Positions 17,514 to 25,636 of a stretch of 47,112 nucleotides of DNA are shown here, piece by piece (the stretch's first letter is position 1; each line of letters begins with the position of its first letter). The notes under the pieces were generated by a model that searched no databases, was not told the origin of the DNA, and saw only the letters and a program-made list of their open reading frames with translations. The position numbers and the translations under genes are program-made. The DNA is from an uncultured Cellvibrionales bacterium (GTDB lineage Bacteria > Pseudomonadota > Gammaproteobacteria > Pseudomonadales > Dasaniaceae), in the NCBI GenBank assembly GCA_913019905.1, contig CAJVZD010000036.1:1-47112 (forward strand). Direction: 5' to 3'.

Positions 17514-18227
17514 TTAGAGTTCGGCGCTGTGATACACATTTTGTACATCGTCGAGATCGTTAAGCATATTCATGAACGTATCAAAGACAGTGAGTTCCTC
17601 TTCGCTGAGAGGAGCTGTATTTTGTGGTATAAACTGAATTTCGTCTACTTCAAAATCGATCGACTCGAAAGCATCAGCGAGGGCTTGTTTTGCTTTAAAA
17701 TAATCGGTGTGGGGCGCGAAAACGGTGATGTTACCGTCTTCGTTTTCGATGTCGGTCACATCGACATCAGCCATCATCAATGCTTCCAGTGCCTCCTCTT
17801 CGTCCCCTTTAAATACCAGAATAGCACTGTGGTCAAACATATGGCTTACGCTACCCTGAGTGCCTATTTTACACTTGGTTTTGGTGAAGCACTGGCGCAC
17901 GTCGCCAAACGTGCGGTTGGGATTGTCAGTGAGACAATCCACAATGACCATGCAATTTCCCGGTCCAAAGCCTTCGTAACGGGCGGTCGAAAAATCCTCA
18001 CCGCCGCCGCCTTTAGCCTTGTCCAGCGCCTTTTCAATGACATGGCTGGGAACTTGATCTTTTTTTGCTCGATCGATTAATCCGCGCAATGCGAGATTGC
18101 CATCGGGCTCTACTCCACCAGCTTTTGCGCAAACATAAATTTCCCGACCATATTTACTGTATACCTTGGCTTTGGCATCAGAGGTTTTAGCCATAGATTC
18201 TTTGCGATTTTGGTAGGCTCTGCCCAT
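17514..18227 (-). CDS. yeeN: YebC/PmpR family protein, YeeN type
   Basis: A 237-residue YebC-family protein. It starts [21 protein letters not shown] and continues [17 protein letters not shown], which matches the YeeN branch rather than YebC itself (which begins MAGHSKW). [20 protein letters not shown], the [13 protein letters not shown] segment and [12 protein letters not shown] at the end are hallmarks. YebC proteins were described as transcriptional regulators, and recent work supports a role in ribosome function at difficult motifs such as polyproline. A GGAG ribosome site precedes the ATG. It stands alone; no ruvC is adjacent as for YebC. Confidence 0.92.
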   Translation of the reverse strand: MGRAYQNRKESMAKTSDAKAKVYSKYGREIYVCAKAGGVEPDGNLALRGLIDRAKKDQVPSHVIEKALDKAKGGGGEDFSTARYEGFGPGNCMVIVDCLTDNPNRTFGDVRQCFTKTKCKIGTQGSVSHMFDHSAILVFKGDEEEALEALMMADVDVTDIENEDGNITVFAPHTDYFKAKQALADAFESIDFEVDEIQFIPQNTAPLSEEELTVFDTFMNMLNDLDDVQNVYHSAEL

Positions 18228-18428
18228 TGTGTTGCTCCGTAAGAACGATAAACCACGATTTTACCGTTAAGCGCTAGTGGAGGACAATAGGTCCAGAAAA
18301 ACTCCTCGCGAAAGACAGTTGACATTTAGGTGGGAGAAAGCTCTGGAATTAAACGACAGGAACGCCATGACTATGAGAAAAATGACGGGCTATGTGTAAT
18401 TAATCGATAAAGTATGGTTTGTTTCACT

Positions 18429-18450
18429 TATAATTAGGCTTTTCGCCTAA
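18429..18450 (+). promoter_or_regulatory. Candidate promoter and leader hairpin
   Basis: TATAAT at 18429-18434 lies 34 bases before the ATG at 18468. It overlaps a small inverted repeat, TTAGGC at 18434-18439 with GCCTAA at 18445-18450. The -35 region is weak. It may drive the small TPR-like gene. Confidence 0.35.
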
Positions 18451-18467
18451 GTGAGTGACAACGCACC

Positions 18468-18884
18468 ATGAATACCAAATTGTACAAAAAGGTACATACG
18501 CAGGCCATAGAATTACTGAAAGCTGCCGACGCTGAAAATGATGAAATGTTTCAGAAGCTTTATGAAGAGTTAAGACAGCTTTGTGTAGATAATGAAACGG
18601 TTGATCGTATGAATCACCCGGTGCAATGGGAAACGTTGGCAGACTTCACTGAAGATTCCGATCAGGCACAACTTTATTATCAGAAAGCCTTAACTTCTGC
18701 TAAAGAGGTTCAAGCCAACGACTATCTGGCGTCGATATATTATGCATTGGCGCAGATACAATGTGAGTTAAATAACAGTAAAGAAGCAGTGGAACTAGCA
18801 GTGCTCGCAAATAAACACGCTGCTAAGATTGCCGACAAAGAATTAAAGGCAGAAGTAAAAGCGCTTCTCAAAAGTCTGGAATAA
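18468..18884 (+). CDS. Small TPR-like helical protein
   Basis: A 138-residue soluble protein, almost wholly helical. Residues about 60-135 (ADFTEDSDQAQLYYQKALTSAKE, NDYLASIYYALAQIQCELNNSKEAVELAVLAN) have the spacing of two tetratricopeptide repeats, which mediate protein-protein contacts. There is no signal peptide and no enzymatic motif. It is flanked by convergent and divergent single genes, so the context says nothing about its partner. The gene looks real: long frame, sensible composition and a TATAAT box 34 bases upstream. The function is unknown. Confidence 0.8.
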   Translation: MNTKLYKKVHTQAIELLKAADAENDEMFQKLYEELRQLCVDNETVDRMNHPVQWETLADFTEDSDQAQLYYQKALTSAKEVQANDYLASIYYALAQIQCELNNSKEAVELAVLANKHAAKIADKELKAEVKALLKSLE

Positions 18885-18961
18885 CAGGCTATTACAAGCG
18901 AATCGGTCTTACTGTCAGGTCTCGATCGATTCGCTGGTATCTTGATATCGTATTCGTGCCT

Positions 18962-19516
18962 CTAAAAGCCTTTTAACCCGTCGTCAAGTTGTACGCCCAA
19001 AGTGTTTAACGCCATCGAAACAATGGTATAGTTTCCGACCGTAAAAATGACGTCCATCAATTGTTCTTTGTTATATTTTTCAGATAGCGCATTCCACGTT
19101 GCCTGCGTAATAAATGAGTCGTTATGTAATTCGTCAGTGGCTCGCAACAGGCAGGCGTCGAAAGCATTCCAGCCGTCGGCATCAGGTCCCGATTTAATAC
19201 GTTCGATTTCCTGGTCGGTAATGCCTGCGGCTTTTCCGATGACGACGTGTTGAGCCCATTCATACTCTGCTTGACAGAGCCAGCCAATTCTTAGGATCAG
19301 AAGCTCTCTGTCTCTGGCATTAAGTGATGACTTGAATAAAACATGATTCGCAAAAACCATCCAACGTTTCATTAGCTTCGGATAATTGGCTAGCGTTCGA
19401 AAAATGTTTGCGGCATTTTTTGTCGTGTCAGATTTTGCCGAGGCGATAATATCCAGTTGCTCACTGCTGGAATTACTTTCGTCTAATGGTGGTACTCTTG
19501 GGGCTGAAAGTCGCAT
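18962..19516 (-). CDS. Carboxymuconolactone decarboxylase family protein
   Basis: A 184-residue CMD/AhpD-fold protein: NIFRTLANYPKLMKRWMVFANHVLFKSSLNARDRELLILRIGWLCQAEYEWAQHVVIGKAAGIT is the core helical segment, with the ERELLILRI-like hallmark and the EYEWAQH histidine motif. It lacks the CxxC pair of AhpD, since only one cysteine precedes EYEW, so it is not expected to be a peroxidase partner; it belongs to the large group of CMD proteins of unknown substrate, often near aromatic or terpenoid catabolism. AAGGAA precedes the ATG. It is a single gene. Confidence 0.87.
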   Translation of the reverse strand: MRLSAPRVPPLDESNSSSEQLDIIASAKSDTTKNAANIFRTLANYPKLMKRWMVFANHVLFKSSLNARDRELLILRIGWLCQAEYEWAQHVVIGKAAGITDQEIERIKSGPDADGWNAFDACLLRATDELHNDSFITQATWNALSEKYNKEQLMDVIFTVGNYTIVSMALNTLGVQLDDGLKGF

Positions 19517-19746
19517 GAATCATTCCTTATTGATCTTATTGTCGATGTGACGAGAATAATGCTGCTGTTAGACAATGTCCAATGAAAGAAAGGAGGTTTG
19601 GGTTTGAGTCGTCTTCGTTTGCAGTTAGTTTCTGTTTTTTGATTGTAATCATTTTGAGGATAGTTAAGTGATATCAGCAGCGCGAAAAGCAACTGTGCTT
19701 CCGTGGCTAAGGTTTTCGTGTTTTACTCGTGACTATACAATAAAAG

Positions 19747-20736
19747 TCAAAGATCGCTTTCATCTTCAATATATTTGTAAACTTCGGTTTTAGGATTAAA
19801 TGCATACCAAGCAAACCAAAAAGCGGTGAGTGAGGGCATTAGCATTCCCTTGCTATCGGTAACACGTGCGGTTCGGTTTTCTTGATCAAACTGAATGACA
19901 ATATCCCTGTCTTCAATAGTGTCGTGTAGGGGTTTGCCTGTTCTACTCAGTTCGACAAAGGGATAGGCCTTCATGGTTTCACCAATAGTGACGCCAATGA
20001 CGACCTCTTTTGGGTGATAACGTTTATCCTCATGTGTTACTGGAAAATAAAGCTGTCTCTTGTTTTTATAGCCTTTATAAAGCGTTTTGAAGTAATTGCG
20101 CCGGTGCCCGGTTTTGAAAGAAAGCAATAAGCTATCAGGGTATTGTTTGCGCCACAGGCCCCATGTAGTGTGCTCTAGAGGCAGCATATTAAGTTGGGTG
20201 CCTTTCATTTCTCCACTGACGGCTTTTTGCATGATTTGTGACCAAAGTGACTCAGTCTCGAGGTCATACATTAATACGTCGCTATTGTATAACAAACCGG
20301 AAACGCCGAAATGTAAGCGACGCTTTTCAATAACTGCGTCAAAAGCCATTCCTGTTCCACACAATGGGCAAAAACTAATGAGCACCGGTTTATCATTAAA
20401 TGAATCGTTAACAAGCTCATGGTAGTCAAGAATCCGGATGGGGTAGGCCTTATTGATACCCCCGTAACTTAGAGCTAATACTCTGTCGCTATCCTTTAAC
20501 AGATGATTATCCTGTGCTTTGATAAAATAGGGGTTGATGAGAGCGGGAATCCCGTCTTTCTGGGGACCGCCATGATGAATCCTGTGTTTGGGAATAAGAG
20601 AATCTTTAAGCTTAAAACCGTTATATTTACTGGCGCCGTAAGCGCTGCTAAGCGAATAAACCAGGAAAAAAAGGATTAGAACTGACGCGATTCTTTGGAT
20701 GAAGTTCACAGGTCTAAGGGAATAGCTAGAAGCCAT
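19747..20736 (-). CDS. DUF3179 domain protein, exported
   Basis: A 329-residue protein with an N-terminal hydrophobic segment (RIASVLILFFLVYSLSSAYGA) that looks like a signal peptide or anchor. The body matches DUF3179: ALINPYFIKA, VLALSYGGINKAYPIRILDYHELVND, PVLISFCPLCGTGMAFDAVI with the CxxC pair, DLETESLWSQIM and a C-terminal TAFWFAWYAFNP. The CPLCGT motif suggests metal or thiol chemistry, but the family has no established function. A strong AAAGGAG site precedes the ATG. It is a single gene, divergent from the FKBP isomerase. Confidence 0.88.
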   Translation of the reverse strand: MASSYSLRPVNFIQRIASVLILFFLVYSLSSAYGASKYNGFKLKDSLIPKHRIHHGGPQKDGIPALINPYFIKAQDNHLLKDSDRVLALSYGGINKAYPIRILDYHELVNDSFNDKPVLISFCPLCGTGMAFDAVIEKRRLHFGVSGLLYNSDVLMYDLETESLWSQIMQKAVSGEMKGTQLNMLPLEHTTWGLWRKQYPDSLLLSFKTGHRRNYFKTLYKGYKNKRQLYFPVTHEDKRYHPKEVVIGVTIGETMKAYPFVELSRTGKPLHDTIEDRDIVIQFDQENRTARVTDSKGMLMPSLTAFWFAWYAFNPKTEVYKYIEDESDL

Positions 20737-20940
20737 TTCTTTACTCCTTTGGGTTGTTAGGCTTTCTAATAATCATTGGTTTTAGTCCTTGTGATTCTCT
20801 ATAAGAGTAGATGAAGTATTTGTTATGAGGAGGGTTTAAAAGCGATATCCATTCCCTGCATCGATTTGAACGTTTTTCACAGTGTCGTTTCCTACTGTCC
20901 TGAGGTAGAATCCACTTCCTACAAAATCTAAGGTGTCACC

Positions 20941-21417
20941 GTGATTAAAATTGTTATTGCTATTATTGCCATTGTTTTAGTGGTTCTTTTTTTCCAGCGT
21001 TCAACAACGAATAGAACTATGTCGAAGGAAAATACCCAAAAAGGCGCCGATTTTCTTGCGGCTAATAAATTGAAGGAGGATGTAAAAACCACTGAATCCG
21101 GGCTGCAGTATCTGGTGCTCGTGGAAGGGACTGGCACCGCGCACCCGAGTTCGACCGACAAAGTGAAAGTTCATTATCATGGGACGCTGCTTGACGGTAC
21201 TGTGTTTGATAGTTCGGTAGATCGAGGTGAGCCGATCGAATTTCCATTGAACCGTGTTATTAAAGGTTGGACGGAAGGATTACAGCTAATGGTGGTTGGA
21301 GAAAAAACCCGTCTCTTTATTCCAGCGGAATTGGCGTATGGGAATAGTGCCACTGGAAAAATAACGTCTGGTTCGACCTTGATATTTGAGGTGGAGCTCC
21401 TGGCAATTAACCAATAG
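20941..21417 (+). CDS. FKBP-type peptidyl-prolyl isomerase, membrane-anchored
   Basis: A 158-residue FKBP. The N-terminus ([18 protein letters not shown]) is a single hydrophobic segment that could anchor the protein in the inner membrane; the domain begins near residue 50 ([16 protein letters not shown]) and has [39 protein letters not shown] and [11 protein letters not shown], the canonical FklB/FkpA catalytic core. It isomerises proline bonds and aids folding. I take the GTG start behind AAGGTG; an internal ATG at 21019 would remove the anchor. The NYN-domain gene begins 40 bases later on the same strand. Confidence 0.9.
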   Translation: MIKIVIAIIAIVLVVLFFQRSTTNRTMSKENTQKGADFLAANKLKEDVKTTESGLQYLVLVEGTGTAHPSSTDKVKVHYHGTLLDGTVFDSSVDRGEPIEFPLNRVIKGWTEGLQLMVVGEKTRLFIPAELAYGNSATGKITSGSTLIFEVELLAINQ

Positions 21418-21457
21418 CTGATAAATCGCCTTCGGATGCATAAAGATTGGAAATAGA

Positions 21458-21931
21458 GTGAATAGAATTGCCGTTTTTGTCGATGTTCAAAACATTTATT
21501 ACACCACCCGCCAGATATATAATCGGCAGTTTGATTACAAAAAAGTCTGGCAGCGAATTAGTAAAGACGGAGAGATAGTGCTCGCTTATGCCTACGCGAT
21601 TGATCGGGGTGATGACCGTCAGCAAAAATTTCAAAATGCCCTTAAAACTATCGGTTTTGACGTCAAGCTTAAACCCTTCATTCAGCGTAGAGACGGCAGC
21701 GCAAAAGGTGACTGGGATGTCGGTATTACCATTGATGTAATGCAGTGTGCGGAATCTGTCGATACGGTGGTACTGTTGTCAGGAGACGGAGATTTTGATC
21801 TTCTTCTGGACAAAGTAAGAAGTGAATATGCTGTAAGTACCGAAGTCTATGGTGTTGCTGCGTTAACGGCTGATTCTTTGATTCATTCGGCTAAGCTTTT
21901 TCATCCAATCGAAAAAGGTCTGTTATTGTAA
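21458..21931 (+). CDS. NYN-domain (LabA/DUF88-like) protein
   Basis: A 157-residue PIN-like NYN domain protein: VFVDVQNIYY has the metal-binding Asp9 and the conserved Asn12, KGDWDVGITIDVM carries further acidic residues and VVLLSGDGDFDLLL is the third acidic motif. NYN proteins are predicted RNases or nucleases acting on structured RNA. The start is GTG at 21458. It follows the FKBP gene by 40 bases, so the two may be co-transcribed. Acidic residues are intact, so activity is plausible; the RNA target is unknown. Confidence 0.9.
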   Translation: MNRIAVFVDVQNIYYTTRQIYNRQFDYKKVWQRISKDGEIVLAYAYAIDRGDDRQQKFQNALKTIGFDVKLKPFIQRRDGSAKGDWDVGITIDVMQCAESVDTVVLLSGDGDFDLLLDKVRSEYAVSTEVYGVAALTADSLIHSAKLFHPIEKGLLL

Positions 21932-22036
21932 AGTGTCGCACCCTGATTTGAATTACTTGTTTTTGCTTGAATAGGGCTGCGTATCAACCGGCATCGGTGT
22001 CAATGTCGCAATGGGTAACATTGAACTTGAAGAGAT

Positions 22037-22318
22037 TTAAAATTGCGAATTGATTAAACTAATCATGGCGTTGTCTAATACTTGCTCGCCGAATAGAACA
22101 CCGGCACACAAACAGCAGATAGTCGATAAACGAAAGCCACGTTGACTGTGCATTTGATGGGAGGTTTGTGAGTCTATGTATGTACTATCGATCGTATATA
22201 TGACTTGGCCACCATTAGTCGTTTGGGGAGTCGCTCGAACATAACCGTAGCGACCAAAGATAAAAAACCGTTGTTCTGGCTGTTTGAGTAAGTAATCGAC
22301 TAATTGTGGTAGTTTCAT
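22037..22318 (-). CDS. Hypothetical protein
   Basis: A 93-residue frame beginning MKLPQLVDYLLKQPEQRFFIFG. It has no signal peptide, no strong helical prediction by eye and no motif I recognise; the C-terminal part has several cysteines (TICCLCAGVLFG). The ATG is preceded by GGTTGG, a mediocre ribosome site. It is convergent with the NYN gene. It may be a genuine small gene or a chance frame. Confidence 0.35.
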   Translation of the reverse strand: MKLPQLVDYLLKQPEQRFFIFGRYGYVRATPQTTNGGQVIYTIDSTYIDSQTSHQMHSQRGFRLSTICCLCAGVLFGEQVLDNAMISLINSQF

Positions 22319-22643
22319 TGTGCACCAACCGTGATGTTCAGTGTGACTGAGTGTTGATGATTCTCATATCTAACTTATCGGCTGGAGTTAGAAAATATTG
22401 AGTGAGAGAACAATCTTAACGCCTCAAATGATAAATAATCCATGAGTAGCCGGTAAATCGGCGCTACGCATTTGATCGTTTAAGTACGGGGCCGATATGC
22501 TGAGTTGTTCCTGAAATTGTAAATGGAAAAACAAACTGTTGATAAAACGGGAGCAGTGAGTTTCTCTCTATATCTTTCCCAAAGTAATTGAAAACATATC
22601 GTTTAAAGGTCAATAATGAGTTACCACTACAAGGAATCAATTT
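22319..22643. other. Intergenic region upstream of nfeD
   Basis: About 325 bases without a gene I can support; open frames here are short or antisense. The last bases hold the AAGGAA ribosome site of the NfeD gene. I see no clear promoter or terminator. Confidence 0.4.
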
Positions 22644-23099
22644 ATGGAATTTGATATATTGCCCTGGCATTGGGTTGTGTTAGGCATTGCATTGGTCGTC
22701 AGCGAAATATTTTTGGCTACGTTTTTTATTCTGTGGTTCGGCGCGGCGGCGATAGTTGTCGGCGCGGTTCTTTTTTTAATGCCAGAATTATCAATGGCTT
22801 GGCAGGTTTTTTTGTGGACATTGATTTCGGCAGTGCTGGCGTTTGCCTGGTTCAAATACCTGAAGCCCTTATCGATAGACCGGACTAAAGCGGGCCTTTC
22901 AAAAGAAGCCATCGTGGGAGAGATCGGACAGGTTATCGTCGCGCCGATGCCTGATAAACGCGGTAAGCTTCGTTTTCCGGCGCCCATTCTAGGTGCAGAT
23001 GAATGGCTGATAATATCCCAGGACGAAGTCGTCATTGGGGACCGGGTCAGCGTTGTTGACCTGTCTGGAAATGCACTGATAGTAAAAAAAAGCAAGTGA
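22644..23099 (+). CDS. NfeD-family membrane protein
   Basis: A 151-residue short NfeD-type protein (YbbK group). Two or three hydrophobic segments (residues about 8-27, 29-46 and 52-72; PWHWVVLGIALVVSEIFLAT) are followed by a soluble OB-fold domain (IVGEIGQVIVAPMPDKRGKLRFPAPILGADEW, SVVDLSGNALIV). NfeD proteins partner with SPFH proteins in membrane microdomains. AAGGAA precedes the ATG. The downstream stomatin-like gene begins 62 bases later, the classic nfeD-qmcA pairing. It is predicted to sit in the inner membrane. Confidence 0.92.
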   Translation: MEFDILPWHWVVLGIALVVSEIFLATFFILWFGAAAIVVGAVLFLMPELSMAWQVFLWTLISAVLAFAWFKYLKPLSIDRTKAGLSKEAIVGEIGQVIVAPMPDKRGKLRFPAPILGADEWLIISQDEVVIGDRVSVVDLSGNALIVKKSK

Positions 23100-23161
23100 A
23101 TGTAACTGAATCTGAAGTAACGAGCTTTGTAAGAAAATTTGTTTAATTAGCGGAGAATAGT

Positions 23162-24016
23162 ATGCCCCCAGAACTCATTATTATAATAGCCATTTTTGTT
23201 TTTGTTATTGTCACTGCATTTAAGGGTGTTCGCCAAGTACCGCAAGGCGATAAATGGGTTGTACAGCGATTGGGTAAATTCAGTACTTCGTTAAGCCCGG
23301 GCCTCAATTTTATTATTCCCTATGTCGATGTTGTTGCGTATAAAGTGACAACGAAAGACATTGTGTTGGATATTCCGTCGCAAGAAGTTATCACGAAGGA
23401 TAACGCCATTCTGGTAACCAACGCAGTGGCATACATTAATATTGTGGCGCCTGAAAAAGCGGTTTACGGCGTCGAAAATTACGTGATTGCAATCCAGACA
23501 CTGGTACAAACCTCGCTGCGATCTATCGTAGGCGAAATGGCGTTAGATGAAGCGCTATCTTCTCGTGAATATATAAAGACGAAATTGAAAGCCGCTATCT
23601 CTGATGATATTGCCGATTGGGGTATTACATTAAAAACAGTTGAAATTCAGGATGTAAATCCCTCTGCAACCATGCAACACGCAATGGAAGAACAAGCTGC
23701 GGCGGAGCGGGCGCGGCGCGCGACAGTGACACGAGCAGACGGCGAGAAAGAGGCTACTATTTTAGAAGCCGAAGGCAGGCTCGAAGCGTCACGGCGAGAC
23801 GCCGAAGCGCAAGTGGTCTTAGCTCAAGCCAGTCAAACGGCTATTCAATTGGTTACCGAAGCTATTGGTGAAAAAGAGATGCCTGTGGTCTATTTACTGG
23901 GTGAAAAATATATCAATTCGATACAGGCCTTAGCAACATCGGAGAATGCCAAGAGCGTCGTATTCCCTGCAGATATCCCCTCAGCAATACAGGGTATGAT
24001 GGGTAGGTCGAAGTAA
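23162..24016 (+). CDS. qmcA: SPFH/stomatin-like protein (QmcA type)
   Basis: A 284-residue SPFH (band 7) protein: a short N-terminal membrane segment (LIIIIAIFVFVIVTAFKG), then RQVPQGDKWVVQRLGKFSTSLSPGLNFIIP and the band 7 domain (VDVVAYKVTTKDIVLDIPSQEV, VVTTNAVAYINI-like region), followed by an alanine/glutamate-rich coiled coil (EEQAAAERARRATVTRADGEKEATILEAEG). It forms oligomers in the inner membrane that assist membrane protein quality control. It is the partner of the NfeD gene upstream. Confidence 0.93.
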   Translation: MPPELIIIIAIFVFVIVTAFKGVRQVPQGDKWVVQRLGKFSTSLSPGLNFIIPYVDVVAYKVTTKDIVLDIPSQEVITKDNAILVTNAVAYINIVAPEKAVYGVENYVIAIQTLVQTSLRSIVGEMALDEALSSREYIKTKLKAAISDDIADWGITLKTVEIQDVNPSATMQHAMEEQAAAERARRATVTRADGEKEATILEAEGRLEASRRDAEAQVVLAQASQTAIQLVTEAIGEKEMPVVYLLGEKYINSIQALATSENAKSVVFPADIPSAIQGMMGRSK

Positions 24017-24548
24017 TCCAGCTATTTTAAAAATGCGCTTTCGGAACAGTTCGTGAAACAATGGGTGCCACAACAGGCCAGCTTAAGGTTTGAGTTATTG
24101 ACGTTAGGCTGGGCGATTGCCGTGGTAGATCGTTGATCCGCGCGAAAATAATTTTTACCGCTTCATATAGATACACCGATGCCGGGGCTTTACCTTTATA
24201 TGCTCGAAGCTCTTGCTTGGAATAGCGATTCAGAATACAGGTAAAGAGTTTTTCTGTGGTGGGTGATATTTTCTGGGTAAAAGCTGTATCGATTTCCCAT
24301 TATATTGTTAGTCGTGCACGGTTTTTACTCCGTCTATTGTCTTCATTTACACAACCATCAAAACGTATCTAAAACCCGCCATTTTGACAAAGTAGGTTTT
24401 CGGCGGTTAAAGTACGCGTCGCATCGGTGGCGGCTATGCCGATCTTTCAACGGTCTGTGTCGATAGCTATCGCAATGAATAACGACCTCAAATTTCGACT
24501 CTAAGTCGCTGCGCTGAGCAATAACTCTCTTTTTTGGCAATAGGTATT
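24017..24548. other. Intergenic region with a coding-like frame lacking a start
   Basis: About 530 bases between the stomatin and thioesterase genes. The only coding-like signal is a minus-strand frame open over 24030-24299, listed separately. Other frames, including a minus-strand frame at 24358-24540, are not protein-like. Confidence 0.4.
24027..24299 (-). pseudogene. Possible decayed gene without a start codon
   Basis: On the minus strand the frame is open for 90 codons from 24299 to the stop at 24029-24027, and its translation (for example TEKLFTCILNRYSKQELRAY, ASVYLYEAVKIIFARI) has protein-like composition. It contains no ATG; the first in-frame GTG is about half way along. The frame begins straight after a stop codon. 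I read it as a remnant whose N-terminus has been lost, or a small gene with a rare start. I do not recognise the family. Confidence 0.25.
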
Positions 24549-25421
24549 ATGTTTGATTTCAAAGAGTTAATTACCAACATCAACTTGGAGCAGGTGGACG
24601 AATTTAGCTTTCGTGGCCTGTCTTTGCCAATGCCATTGCCGCGAGTTTTCGGCGGTCAGGTGTTAGCGCAAGCCCTTCGCGCGGGGAATCACACCGTCAA
24701 GGATCTGCGTATCGCCCACTCCATGCACGCGTACTTTTTAAGGCCGGGAGACATAAAGCGCGAGATTATTTACGAAGTTGATCCCATTCGTGATGGCGGC
24801 AGTTTTACTACTCGCCGGGTAGTGGCGAAGCAGCGCAACAGGCCCATTTTTAACACAACGATATCTTTCCAGACACGAGAGGAAGGCCTCGAGCATCAAA
24901 TCGATATGCCGGACAACGTGCCTCCTCCCGAATCATTAGAGAATGATGTGGATCGCGATAACCGGCTTAACCCAAAATACAAACACTTGAGAAGTCGACT
25001 CCCGAGCAATACGATGGATTTTCGGTCTGTGAGTCCGCGAGATGAAAACAATGTTGTGGCAATGGAACCCGTGAACGGCTATTGGGTGAAATTTAATGAT
25101 ATCGTGGACGTTGACACGGGAGTTCATCAAAGTTTACTGGCTTATATCTCTGACTTGAGTTTAATGAGTACAGGCATCAGGCCACACTACCTGGCAATGG
25201 ATATGAAGCGGTTTCAGGGTGCCAGCCTCGATCACTCACTATGGTTTCATACAGATTTCCGGGTCGATGAGTGGCTCTACTACCACATGGACAGCCCGAG
25301 AGCGGCCCACGGGAGAAACTTTAATCGCGGTAGTTTTTACACCAAAGAGGGGGTGTTAGTAGCATCCAGCGCCCAGGAAGGCTTGATGAGATTACGTAAA
25401 GCCATGATCAAAAAGAAATGA
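24549..25421 (+). CDS. tesB: Acyl-CoA thioesterase II
   Basis: A 290-residue TesB-type double-hotdog thioesterase: FDFKELITNINLEQVDEFSFRG, PLPRVFGGQVLAQALRAGNHTV, VHSMHAYFLRPGD-like segment (AHSMHAYFLRPGDIKREI), RDGGSFTTRRVVAKQ and LDHSLWFHTDFRVDEWLYYHMDSPRA, the last carrying the conserved Asp and the catalytic-region motif. It hydrolyses medium to long acyl-CoA to free acids. I take the ATG at 24549; the frame also runs from a TTG five codons upstream but the ATG gives the usual length (TesB is 286). It is followed after 215 bases by the FadJ-like gene. Confidence 0.92.
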   Translation: MFDFKELITNINLEQVDEFSFRGLSLPMPLPRVFGGQVLAQALRAGNHTVKDLRIAHSMHAYFLRPGDIKREIIYEVDPIRDGGSFTTRRVVAKQRNRPIFNTTISFQTREEGLEHQIDMPDNVPPPESLENDVDRDNRLNPKYKHLRSRLPSNTMDFRSVSPRDENNVVAMEPVNGYWVKFNDIVDVDTGVHQSLLAYISDLSLMSTGIRPHYLAMDMKRFQGASLDHSLWFHTDFRVDEWLYYHMDSPRAAHGRNFNRGSFYTKEGVLVASSAQEGLMRLRKAMIKKK

Positions 25422-25636
25422 TTTACGATCTGCCATCAATGATTGATGTTTTTAGAAAATCTTTCGAAAAGTTTTGCCCAAAGTTTTCACAAGAAAGATT
25501 TCATCTAAAGTTTTCGCGAGAGGGCATTCACAACAGAGCAGTCACAACACAATTGTCACCCAGATTCGTTGCCAGAGAAATTATATTCTCAGGGCCACGA
25601 TTTTCTTTCAGAAATTGCAGATAGAGGACGTTAAGA

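Noticed and set aside
22644..24016. NfeD/stomatin pair as a novel system
   Set aside because: This pairing is well known and widespread, and both proteins look standard.
25418..25624. 68-residue frame overlapping the end of tesB
   Set aside because: Its start overlaps the TesB stop, but the peptide is derived from repeated AAAGTTTT words and shows no domain; probably non-coding.
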